From NCBI GenBank assembly GCA_047967505.1, contig CM106540.1: DNA of 64,000 nucleotides; one strand, written 5' to 3'. The translations under genes were made by a program, and so were the position numbers. Origin of the DNA: Dipteris shenzhenensis. Taxonomy: Eukaryota > Polypodiophyta > Polypodiopsida > Gleicheniales. A model generated the notes under the pieces. The model was not told the origin of the DNA. It saw only the letters and a list, made by a program, of their open reading frames with translations, and searched no databases. This document shows positions 52,101 to 62,887 of this stretch, piece after piece. Position 1 is the stretch's first letter, and each line of letters starts with the position of its first letter.

Positions 52101-52501
52101 GACTATGCAAAGCATGTGGATAGCAGGAGATCCACTTATGGTTATGTGTTCCCTTTGCAGGTGGCGCAATGTCGTGGATGTATTGCACACAAAAGTGCAT
52201 TGCTTTGTCTACCATAGAGGCCGAGTATGTTGCAGCTATAGAGGGTTGCAAGGAGGCTATATGGCTTTATCGTCTAGTGGGAGACTTGGGGATTCATACA
52301 TGTGTACTGATATTGCATAGTGATTCCATGAGTACTATTCATCTAGCACAGAATCTGGTCTTTCATGCAAAGACCAAACACATTGAGGTCAGGTACCATT
52401 TCATCATGGAGGTACTTGAGGACAAGTGCATAGAGCTTATCAAGGTTCATACAGATAATAACCCTACAAATATGCTAACAAAGAGTCTATCTAGTCAGTA
52501 G
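49200..52501 (+). pseudogene. E5 gag-pol (copia order: gag, integrase, RT, RNase H)
   Basis: The gag C-terminus (LWKKLCATYAKETAFNKVYL) leads to a frameshifted zinc knuckle near 49650. The GAG-pre-integrase block (HYRLRHMSQNGMKLL) follows at about 49820. The integrase core has SDVYGP, LWTDNGG and VEQMNRT, keeping the D, D and E residues although broken by TAA at 50207-50209. RT starts near 51014 (KWEYAMQLEMNSLMKNKTWE) and keeps YVDD at about 51577. RNase H (STIEAEYVA, then TKHIEVRYHF) ends at 52501 with LTKSLSSQ. Frames change near 49430, 50725, 51240, 51540 and 52010. Integrase before RT identifies Ty1/copia. Confidence 0.9.
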
Positions 52502-52557
52502 TTTGAGTATTATCATGTATTGATGGGCATTGGATAGTATGCTCACCGATTGTTCTC

Positions 52558-52592
52558 CCTTAAAGGCACATTGGCCTTTAAGTGGGAGGCTA
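52558..52592 (+). promoter_or_regulatory. E5 hairpin and polypurine tract
   Basis: CTTAAAGGC and GCCTTTAAG form an inverted repeat around ACATTG. AAGTGGGAGG, the typical copia polypurine tract, follows just before the probable 3' LTR. Confidence 0.7.
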
Positions 52593-53416
52593 TGGGGGTT
52601 AAAGGCCACTGTGCCTTAACCCTAGTTATGTACAATACTCAAACACATATATGTATGGATGACATAGAAGATTAGGGTGTTTTGCACCCACCAAAACTTG
52701 TGTGGCTCTCTCTTCTAGCTCTCCCTCTCTCTCACCTTCTTCTGTTTCGCTTCCATTGTTGAGATCTCTCAATCTGGACATGCATATCATTGAAGATGAG
52801 GCTATGGTCCTCCTCATCATAAGAATCCAAGATCTCCTTTGCCATCTCTTCATCCCACACTTGCTACCACGACAAGCTGGCAAACTTCATTAGTCGATTC
52901 TCCTGATGTGAACATCGCTAGAGAATATTCAATCAGGTGGTGCAGAGGCAACACATGAGAGCTTCTCTTTCTCTTGTGGTAATTGGTGCACTCTTCTCTC
53001 TCCATGACTATGAAGATAGCATAGATGCTTAGTGAGGAAGGAGATGTGAGTGATGAAAAGGCTGAGTGGAAAAGGGGATAGATGGGCACAGTAGAAACAA
53101 ATGGAGCAGAATGGCCGATGAAAAGATTGATGCTATTGTAAATAAGAACAAAGAGGGAGCTATTATAGACAACGAAGATGACAACAGAGAGGTAAGGACA
53201 GGAGTATATTGAGTATGCAAGTGAGGCTGATAATTAGAGTCCCTAACCAAATGTAGTCGAATCAAATCTGCAACTAGGCATCCTATCAGATTACAGTTAC
53301 ACACTACATGCATAATGAACATGATCATTTTCATATACATCATTACCCCTTATGGATTGTTCTAAATTGCCCTTATAGTCCTCTCTAACATAGTGCAATT
53401 TACACTATCCTTAACA
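52593..53416 (+). repeat. Probable E5 3' LTR
   Basis: It starts at TGGGGGTTAAAGG after the polypurine tract and may end at CCTTAACA (53409-53416), which mirrors a TGTTAAAG start. No second copy exists in the window, so the borders are inferred. The last 29 bp, inverted, match the start of the 40916 LTR. Confidence 0.45.
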
Positions 53417-53820
53417 CATAGGAATTAGGTTCGCCAAATATTCATGGACTAATAATCATTCTAGGTTTGAATAGGCTTCTGTCGTGCAAGCTGAGTGAAA
53501 AGAAATCTTCAAACAATCGGGCATATCACATTGGAAAAGCAGCATTTGCATTAAGGAATGCATTAAAATCATGGATACTTTTTATACAAGCTGTAATGTG
53601 GAAATATTGTCATGAGCTTATCATTTGCAAGAGAGCATAGCAAAAGTCCTAGACTTGAATTGCCCAACACATCACCAAAATTTTTTTCCCTTCGCATGGT
53701 AACAGCAGTGCCACATATAAAAATATCCTCGCTCATTTGTGGCCTAACTATTAGATATCAATGCTCCACTCTCATATAACTATGCGAGAACTAGCTAACT
53801 CTACTTGTAAGCCCCCCATA
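53417..53820. other. No gene seen
   Basis: Short open frames only, with no repeat structure evident. Confidence 0.4.
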
Positions 53821-54330
53821 TGAGGAGAAGGCATTTGAGTAGCTCGGTTATCTGGTAGGTCCTGGTTTGGACACCAGATGGGGGCCATGTGTGGCCTAAT
53901 GGCTGGATGGCTTCAGATAGAGTTGGCACACTACCAACTAGGCTACATGCAAGTGCAGGAAGGCATCCCTTGACTGACCGCACTGAGGGTAGATGGAGCA
54001 TTTCCCAGGGTAGCCCACTCTCGGGTTGCGGGGCTCGTTTGGAGCCTCAGATGATCTCGGATGGCTGTGGGCTAAACGGACACCGTAAGTTGGTTGCTCT
54101 GTTTTGCACACTGGTTTTATCGTATGGTTGGTGGCCTATTTCGCTGACCCCCAGTCGACCATTTTGGGTGGACTGGGTCGGCCACCCAATTGAGCCTAAC
54201 TGACTATGACTGGTGGCTATATAAGAGCAAGCCCGTGAAGTCCATTTCATCACTGGCTACAGCAACCCTAATTCCTTAGCATCCAGCCTCCGTCTTCTAC
54301 TGTTTTCGGCATGCCATCGAAGCTTCTTTC
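53821..54330. repeat. Probable mobile-element debris with tRNA-like A box (minus) and a TATA box (plus)
   Basis: On the minus strand TAGCCTAGTTGGTAG (about 53932-53946) fits a polymerase III A box well, but the B-box match (GGTGTCCAAACC, about 53866-53877) is poor. On the plus strand 'ggctatataagagc' at 54216-54229 is a strong TATA box, as in LTR promoters. The two readings may be different elements. No ends were defined. Confidence 0.3.
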
Positions 54331-54769
54331 ATAGGAGCGCATGGTTGGGAGGCAGCGCCATCTATTGTATCAGTTCTACAGTAATCAAATTTTTGATTCT
54401 CCATATTATCTTGTTTTCTCTCTTGTGTACGAGATCCTATTATCTGTTGAGCACATACGTTGTATTATTTTCTTACACTAACAAGCTTACCATCATGGAG
54501 CCTATGTACAAACCACTAGAAAGGAATTTGGGGGACCATGCAATGATAAGAGTATTGTCTTGATGGATATTGATAGCTAATATAAGAGATGTGTGAACCA
54601 CCTCGAAAATGGTTCTTTCCAAATTCATTTTCATTTGGAGATTTGAATAACAACTTAAGTATGTACCAATATGGTTGAACTTTAGTATGAACTTTAGTGG
54701 TGCAAACATTAAAGGTGTGGAATTGGAACAATAGGCCCCCCCGGTTGGTGAAAACTGCTATTAACTCAT
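54331..54769. other. No gene seen
   Basis: AT-rich, with short frames lacking any domain. Confidence 0.4.
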
Positions 54770-55070
54770 TATATGGTGTGGGGGGAGGGGGGAGTGGTAT
54801 ATGATGGCAAAATATTTAGGGATAAAGTGGGGGGATTGAATTAAATTAAGGGGTAGGGGGAGGGGCAAATATATACCCTTGAATTTGGGGCAAATTAATC
54901 CCACTCAAGGGGGAGGGGAGAGCTTGAATTAAAAAAGGGGGAAGGGGGAGGGGCATTAAAGAGGGAGGGACATGTGAGATTGGGCTTGAATTAAATAAAT
55001 GGGGAGAGGGAGGGGGAGGGGCATTAAAGAAGAAAGGAAATCCCAAAGGGGGAGGGGGAAGAGGGAGGAT
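54770..55070. repeat. G-rich repeat (GGGGGAGGGGC with TTGAATTAAA spacers)
   Basis: At least five blocks of GGGGGAGGGG alternate with AT-rich spacers such as 'cttgaattaaa' and 'gcattaaaga', giving roughly 55-65-bp units. Runs of 4-6 G are frequent enough for quadruplex formation. Confidence 0.75.
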
Positions 55071-55379
55071 ATCTGACACTATTATAAAGAACGGGTAGCA
55101 TGACCCATGTACAACGGGCTACAAACCCGCTCTATTAGAACTTAGGTCTCAATTTAAGATCTTAAAATGTCTTAATTTGCAGAAACAAAATTTCAACCCT
55201 AGGCACTACTTTGCTTGGCTCACTCAATCTAGGTTACGGGACATTATAGGTGATGTATAGCAATCAACATTTAATTTGTTTCATCTAGTGTTAGAGAGGC
55301 TCGTCACCATTAGGTTTTTTTAAACCGTAAATGTCCATGTCTCCATCTCATGATTCTAATCACCATATGTATTAAAACA
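55071..55379. other. No gene seen
   Basis: AT-rich, with no coding block or repeat recognised. Confidence 0.4.
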
Positions 55380-55760
55380 TACATGCATTGAATCATACAT
55401 GCATCAAACCATATGCAAAAAAATAAAAGCATGTACAAATGCAAGGGAACAAATGTCACCTACTAGACCAAATAAAAGAAGCAAATGGAGATACAAATAG
55501 AACAAAATAATCCCAAACATATGATATTATTTTTCCAAATTGTAGATTCTAATGACATTTTTCAAGAGAATCCATATAAGAAAGCTAAATATCCCTTCCA
55601 CTCAAGCTCTTTATTCATTGAGTCATCATATGTGTTGAATCATGCATGCATTTAATCCTATATGCATTGAACCATATGCAAAAAAATAAAAGCATTTACA
55701 AATGGCAAGGAACAAACAACATCTACTTGACCAAACAAAAGATGCCGATGGGGATATTAG
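55380..55760 (+). repeat. Direct repeat of about 110 bp, two copies
   Basis: 'accatatgcaaaaaaataaa' followed by 'agcat(g/t)tacaaatg' occurs near 55410 and again near 55671. Both are preceded by 'catgcatt/catacatgcat' words and followed by 'gaacaaa'. Confidence 0.7.
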
Positions 55761-56309
55761 TGGTGTATAGACCTGATGAGCTAACGGCTAAATGGAGTGT
55801 CTTAAACAAAAAACCAAAGAAAAAATGAAAAGATCATGGTTTTTGTAGGTTGCTAATTCCATGACATATATGCATCAAAGGATATGCAATTGCAATAAAA
55901 CATATGCATATAAGTAAAAGCACTTGTACATGTGCATATATATCTTAAAGCACATGCAAACAAAAAAGAACGTGTACATGCAATTGCAATGATACATATA
56001 TGCATTATTTTACATCTCCTCCTCCCCCTAGCCCCCATGTCCTCCCCCCCCTCCCCCTCTCTAATCTCACCTCCCTCAACCTCTCAAATAACTCCCTCTA
56101 TGGGCCTATCCCTCTCTTCTTCTTCAACCTCTCCCAACCTCTTCTCTAACCCCCTCTTAGTTTATGTATATATGTATCATTGCAATTGCATGTACACATT
56201 CTTTTCATATGATGTGCTTTAAGATATATATGCACAAGTATAGATGGAGGCAGTTGGCAAGTGATCCTAGTCCAACTCGAGATGGAGGAGATGTAAAATA
56301 ATTTGCTAC
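55761..56309. other. No gene seen; ATATGCA/ACATGCA-rich and C-rich stretches
   Basis: 55860-56000 is rich in CATATGCAA and ACATGCA words. 56010-56160 is CCTCCCC-rich. The phrase 'tgtatcattgcaattgcatg' at about 56170 is an inverted copy of 55975-55995 ('catgcaattgcaatgataca'). Confidence 0.45.
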
Positions 56310-56850
56310 ATAAAGTACAAACTACATCAAATTTCATTGGATAAATCAAAGCACATTGAATTTGCTTCATTTACATTGCATTTGCATGAAATCACATGAA
56401 ATGGCAATGACCTACATGTAACCTACTCTCAAAACCCCCAAAAAAACTAAATTATCCTTAGACCTAAATTTTAAAAACATGAGTGAAATCACTAAAACTA
56501 GACAAAAATGTAACCAAACTTCCTAAAACACTTATTACAAAACCAAATTAATTATACATAAATATGTAAGATTACTCGATGTTTTTCAAACTATATGAAT
56601 ATATCAAAGTACATTGCATTAGGCAATACATCATAGTACATTGCAGCTCCATGAAATTTTCATGAAATCACATGCAAATGCAATGACTTACAACCTACTC
56701 TCAAACCCCCAAAAAATCACCAATTATCCCCAAAAAAATAAAATCACTTAAAATATACAAAAATCTAACGAAACTTCTCAAAACTACTTATTACAAAACC
56801 ATATTAATTATACTTAAAGATTCATATTACTCAAAAAAAAAATCAAAGTA
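56310..56850 (+). repeat. Tandem repeat of about 279 bp, two diverged units, AT-rich
   Basis: 'ctactctcaaaacccccaaa' near 56421 and 'ctactctcaaacccccaaa' near 56696, with 'cttattacaaaacca' and 'ttaattatac' following in both units at matching distances. Confidence 0.8.
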
Positions 56851-57180
56851 CATGCATGAAAGTAAAAAATACATCAAAGTTCATTACGTATATCCAAGCT
56901 CTACAAAGGATCAACAGTGGTAGCTATCAAGACATAAGACTAGACGATGCTGAAAGGGCTTATTGTGCTTTCTTGAAAGTGATTGTGACCCACCTACATT
57001 AGGGCAATTTGATTGTGTTCAACCTTCTTCACAGAGGCAGTTGGCTTCCATTCTAGAGAAAATTTCTATCGATAACCTAATGCAAATTCTTGTGTTGAGA
57101 ATGAGCACAAGCGTCAATATTTGTGGCCCATTTGTTCTAAAATGGCCATTAATTTTGGTGTCCGTTCAGAAAAGCAGCGA
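56851..57180. other. No gene seen
   Basis: Contains an open frame of 85 codons from 56963 without any recognised domain. Confidence 0.35.
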
Positions 57181-58330
57181 ATATATCTTCCCCCCCCCTC
57201 TTTCTCTCTCTCCCCCCTAGCCACCTCCGCTACCCCTCGCTCCTTAGTTGGTTATCCCTTCCTGGCTTTCATTATCCCCCTCCTTGTGCTCTCTCCCTAC
57301 CCCTCATAGCTCTTTCGCCCCTTGTAGCTACATCTCCTCCCCCTCATTGCTGTTCCAATCTAGACATGCCACCCAGCCCATCCCTCCTCTCTCCTGCCTT
57401 CCCTCAGCTTCTCCTTGGTGACCCCCCCCCCCCCCTCTCTCTCTCTCTCTCTCCCTCTCTCTCAGCTTGTCTTTTTCCCTCTAGACCACCTCCTCCCTAA
57501 TGACGTCCCCTTCCCCCCTTTTGGTGTCTCATATCCCCTCCATAGAGCCCCAAACCCTTGTCTTGGTATCTCCTCTCCCCTCTACACTTCTACATAGCCT
57601 AGTCTTTTCTCACTATCGCTCCCCTCCATGGCAATACCATCTCAACATCTCGATAGTTCCTTCACCTCATTCCTCACCCAATCTTGTGATGCTCACCCTT
57701 GACCTCCTCAACTCACCTCTCTCCCTTGCCTCTGCTCTACCTCACACCACCCTCTCAAGACACTCTTGCCAGCAGCAAGGATGACTTTTTCAAGTTAGTT
57801 TTGTTAAGAAGCAAAACTTTTATATTGTTATTGAAAGCTCATATACCCTAATAAAAATAACTTTTGAAACATTCGCCAAGATTTGAGACTTTTATGGGGA
57901 AAAATAATAAGTTTCGCCATTCAGAAGAGAATATATAAAATTGTAGTGTGTGCTCTCAATAATGTGAAATAAAAAAAACTACCTCGATAAACTTTCACCA
58001 AGATTTTATATTAATATATAACTATAGATTCGATAAAAACATCCATGCTTGCCAGCCTCTTGCCTCTACAATATGACCTTCTCAATGACACTCCTCCCCA
58101 CCTCCTCCCTCAAGAACTCCACCCTTCCCTTCTATATGGCTCCCCCCTCATCCTCTGAAGTGTCTCAACCTCACCCTCCCTACTCCAATAGCCCCACACC
58201 ATCAACCCATAGCAACTGCATTTCTCATCCACACCTCTTCTCTTTGCTCACTCTCTCCCCACATGGCTTGCCCTCCACTTACCACATGGATTTCCATCCA
58301 TATGACACGTGGTCGAGCCCCTTATTTAAC
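57181..58330. other. Pyrimidine-rich region, no gene
   Basis: Long C/T tracts, including C-runs and (CT)n at 57422-57466, produce Pro/Ser/Leu-rich frames on the plus strand that are composition artefacts. 57790-58030 is AT-rich. Confidence 0.55.
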
Positions 58331-58439
58331 ATGTGGCCTTGTTCACGATTTTTAAAACAAAATAAAATGGGTGTTTGGAAGAAAGATTTATAAAAATAAT
58401 TTCGAGGTGCTACAAAAAGTAAAAGTATTGTGGTTTTTT

Positions 58440-59720
58440 AGGAGTTCAAGCCTAAGGTAGCAAAATTTGGAACCAAGCATGATTTGAGGGAGTTGCAGCC
58501 TCCTCCACAACATCTTTAGGAAACCTTCCCAAATTTTAAAGTTCCATAACGCTTTATGGGAAAAATGAGTACTTTTGCATTCTATATTCATTGACTATCG
58601 AGACTATGTGATGCGAAGCTACCTGGAGCATCTCACTTGGTGCTTTCCATAGCAATTCATGTTTCATGTGACCAAGTTGTACTTGGATTTATATTATTCA
58701 TTTGGTAACAAAAGAATATGGTAGAGATCCCTATCTTTTGTGGTGGGATAGATTAAAACCCCAAAGGTTATCTTGTATTGTTTAAGCACCACTGCATTGC
58801 GCTTCATTTATGAACTCAAGATACATGAATTAAGGTGATACCTATTTTCATGAAGGGCCTTGCTAAAGTTTGGTTTTTAAAAAAAGCAAAGGAGATTCAA
58901 GAAATTTGGCCACTGCTAACTATAGTGTTTGTGGAGCATTTTGGCTAGAAGGAAGACCCCACATGCATGTTTGTGCAGCAACTAGCCTAGTTAAGGCATA
59001 AGGTGGGAGAGAGAACAAGTTGATATTTGGATTGAAAAACTTATCTTTTGTAGAGCCTTTAGGGAATGCAAAAGGTTTTGCCTATAGAAGAGCTATGAAA
59101 AAGGAGGAATGTGTGCTTTTGCATGTTCTATTAATTGGTTGAGTCAAATTCACCACACTATGTGATGCAAAGCTAGCTGGAGCATCCACTTGCCATAGTA
59201 ATTCTTGTTTTGTGTGATGACCAAGTCGTACTTGGCTTTCTATTTTTCATTTGGTAAAGAAATAATATAGTAGAGATCCCTATCTTTTGTGGTGGGATAG
59301 ATTAAAACCCAAGAGATTTTCTTGTTTTGTTTAAGCCCCCTTGCATTGTGCTTATTTATTGACTCAAGATACATGCATTAAGGTGATACATATTTTCATG
59401 GAGGGGGTTGCTAAAGTTTGATTTGAGAAACAAGCCTAGGAGATTAAGTAGGGTTGGTCATTGCTAACTACAGTGTTTGTTGAGCATTCTGGCCAGAAGG
59501 AAGACCCCACACTCATGTAACTAAAGGTGACCCAAATAAGGCATGAACCATGAGAGACAATAAGTTGATATTTGGATGGAGCAACTTTTATTTTGGAGTG
59601 CCTTAAGGGAATGCAGAAGTTTCTTCCTTTGGAACGGCTTAGTATGTGCTCATTCAACAATGGAGCTAGTGATGAGTTCCAGCTTAAGTTGAAGTAGAAG
59701 GCACCCACCATGGGGCGGGT
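58440..59720 (+). repeat. Tandem repeat with 554-bp unit (two full units plus partial ends)
   Basis: Landmarks recur 554 bp apart or nearly so: 'ctatgtgatgc(g/a)aagct' (58606/59160), 'gagatccctatcttttgtgg' (58723/59273), 'ggaagaccccaca' and 'aagttgatatttgga'. The units are about 80% similar by eye. A partial third start precedes 58560 and a partial end follows 59600. Confidence 0.85.
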
Positions 59721-62700
59721 GGGAGAATTCTAGGCAAGCCTCCACACTCTTACTTTCTACATAGAATCTCTGAGCTAAAGCTTTGAATAGTAGAAACCTT
59801 ATTTCCCCCATAAGTCCCTCCAATTTGTTGGATTTATGGCTTTTGATGCTAGATTTCTTCGCTGGTAATAGATGCATGTATGCTAGGTTTTTGTTTAGCA
59901 GAGCATGGCAGTCCATTTGCATTTGTAAAGCTATGTTGAACTACAACAAAAATCATCCAACAAGAAAAAACCAACAGGTTGTCTAGACAAGAAAAGACCG
60001 CATGGACGCATGTGCATCGGACTACATACATAGCTCCATAGGAGTGGCTCCTACAATGTCATGGACTTTGTAAAGAATCAACTATAGTTTTGGGTACAAA
60101 AGTGTGTTGGGTGTGAGAATATGTGAATTGCAAAAACGTGTTGGCTTTGACCTTTGGAATGGGCATCAACACGCAGTAGCTTCAGCTTAATTGCTCACTT
60201 AACAATATGAGTGATGCGTGCATGGATGGCACTATAGATGCAAAAGATCAGCTACTGCTGCCTGCGATGATACATAGCACCTCAAGGATCGCGAGGTGCC
60301 AGAGTGTGAATACTGCTGCGAATCACGAATTGTTTGAGCAAATATGTGTCATCACGAATTAGTAATGGCTAGAGGAAGTTGGTGAAACAAGGTAATAACA
60401 ACGATAAACAACAATTATTTGGACTCTTGAGTGTTGTAGTTCCATTTGAAGGAAGAATGATGATGATGCCAAGCTCAACATCCCATCATCATGTTTACTA
60501 AAGTGTAGACTCTAGAGTTTATAGAGCATTATAGTATACATCCACATGATGTTCGAGGTTTGAAATTTGTATAAAATTCTCTGGTTCCCAAGCAAGGTAG
60601 GATGGTTTTGGCCGTTGACTAAAGCAAAATCATGTCTCATTATTATTGTGTCCCTCAACTACTCAATGAGGCACACTCATTCACTCCGTAGTGCTCATTG
60701 CTCACTGTAGCTGCAAAAACATAGTGGAGATTGAGGATCGAGGTGATATGAAGAACATCCTTAAGGCAATGCCCTTTACGCCGCTCTCCTAGCTAATCAT
60801 TACATTGGGGACTTCCTTTGCCAAAAACCCATCTTTTCAAGATAGCTTACATGTAGTGGAATTTTCAGCTATGATAGATGCCTAGGGATGGCAAATATTA
60901 CACGGATCATTCCTTACCAAGGCAGTGGGATGGATGCTCGATATTATAGCATGCCATTGTGTGCCATTAGATCTTATACCCTGAGGTCACATCCCTTTAA
61001 TGGGAGAGGCGTTACGCAGAAGCCAATCCATGCAGATTTTGGCACAGTGGTGTCTTCGATTAGTGTAGTGTGTTCTCATAATTTGGCAAATGAATTTACA
61101 TGCATTGATGCCGATGTGACTTAGCTTTCGGTTGATGAGAGTAAACCTTATGAGGGGAAAAAGCTTATGGACACAAGTGCTCTATATTGCACCATAAGCT
61201 TTAAGATTCTAATATGATGCAAGGGTGGGTTCTCACTACATAGTTCTATCTGTAATCTCATAGTTGGCTCGACAATCTAGAGTGCAAATGACTAGAATGA
61301 AATAAGTTTGCCAAAGCGTAATTTTTTGCAATGCAATACCTTTCAAGCTTTCATTTTATTGCTGTTAGATTTTTTTTCTTACAATCATAGATCTAACATT
61401 GTCTTGTTATCGTTTGAATAATAGGGGGCCTAATATTAGAGAAAGTTCTAGGTCTGTGTAATATTTGATCAAATTAGCCAAGGCTAAATGCCTGAACAAG
61501 CCATTTTAAGCCACCCCGTAGCACACTTGTATCAAAGGACACCGTTTTATGTCTCTTCTATGATTGCACATAAAGGACCTGACACCTAGAACACAAGTGC
61601 ATTCTAGGTAACGTGCACCTTCCTCCAATCGAGCTCGAGGGCATTCTTCTATCTCATCATGCCATTGTAAGTGCACCTTGCAATGCATAAATTCTTCAAA
61701 TGGGTTCTCATGCAAGTGAAACAAGGTTGTGATCATGAAATAATGTGGAAAGAATCACTCTTGGGTCTTGCATCCTTAATCTTTCCTCTTCAGTATGGCA
61801 GATTAGGAACAACAGAGGTAACAGTAGATATTGGAATTGAATCTATGTTAAGAGCTAAGCAGTGTGAACTCTAAGCCATATATCCTTAGTGCCATGAGGA
61901 ATGCGATTGTGCTTTATCAAACAATCATGCAATCGATATAATGCCGTAGCATTGAACGGGTCCCCTACTATTGCCCCAATGCACACTCCCCACACAAAGA
62001 GGCTATATAGACAATAAAAACCAAGACGCATGAAACTACATGAACACCCTCCATAGACAAGAATCCACCAAATGGAAAAATCTCCATGCATCAATCAAGC
62101 ACAATAGACTATGCTAAATGAAAGAAAGTCCTCACCTAAAGAGCCTACCATGATCCATCACATGCAACCTTGTAGGCTTGTCATCTACCCACCCTTTCAA
62201 GCTCCATATCATATGTAATTGATACCCTCTTCAACATCTTAAGCTGATGCCCTAGACTGCAAGATATAGTGTGGGTTCATGAAAGATGAGAAGAAAAGTA
62301 TATACCTTTGTAAGACTAGAATAAGTCCAATCATACAAATTTAGATTTTTTGTTGTTCTAAAGATCAAAAATCTACACAGAAAAGAAAAGAGAAAAAAAA
62401 TCTACACAGAAAAGAAAAGAGAAAATAAAAGAGAATATGAAAGAGAAGAAAAAAGAGGTAAACAAAAACTTTTAAGAAAAACAAAAGGAAGACATACTTA
62501 GCAAGCAAAGCAACACTTATGTCGTCATCAGTGCCCAAGCATAAGTAGCTATACTAGGTTTCTAAAGACCCTCGGAGTCTCTTAGGCAAACCATGTGCTT
62601 ACTAAAATATGTCAAATAAACAAAAGAGAAAGAAAACAAGAAATAAAGAAGAAAGGAAGCAAGTGACTAAGCAAAAATAAACAAGCACGTCACGAAACAA

Positions 62701-62887
62701 AATCTTCCAAAAAACTGGAATCTCTCTCTCTCTCTCTCTCTCTCACTCTCACTCTCACTCTCACTCTTATTTAAAACATAAAAAGCTAAATGGTCCTTTA
62801 CACTTATGTATTGTTTCCTACAAAGAGTCAAAAATACATTTCCAACTTAAAAAGCACAAGCATACTCAAACAAACTCTCTTTTGAAA
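59721..62887. other. No gene recognised; short repeats
   Basis: The longest frames (plus 60888-61124, minus 61855-62094) have no domain I recognise. A 29-bp tandem duplication (TCTACACAGAAAAGAAAAGA at 62372 and 62401) and a (TC)n/(CACTCT)n microsatellite at about 62722-62766 lie near the end of the Penelope-like element. Confidence 0.45.

Larger units (their letters stand above)
47567..53416 (+). mobile_element. E5: copia LTR retrotransposon without a recognisable 5' LTR, decayed
   Basis: The leader (47567-48285), a repeat-bearing region (48300-49200), gag C-terminus, integrase, RT, RNase H, a pre-LTR hairpin with polypurine tract, and a probable 3' LTR lie in copia order. The 5' LTR is missing. 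The leader part is shared with E6 and with 41091-41814. The GAG N-terminus is replaced by the repeat-bearing region. Multiple frameshifts make it non-functional. Confidence 0.82.

Noticed and set aside
57181-58393. Pro/Ser/Leu-rich plus-strand frames
   Set aside because: They come from C/T-rich sequence with homopolymer runs and show no domain.
60888-61124. 78-codon plus-strand frame with balanced composition
   Set aside because: No recognised domain, no splice partners and no similarity to anything else in the window. Too short to call alone.
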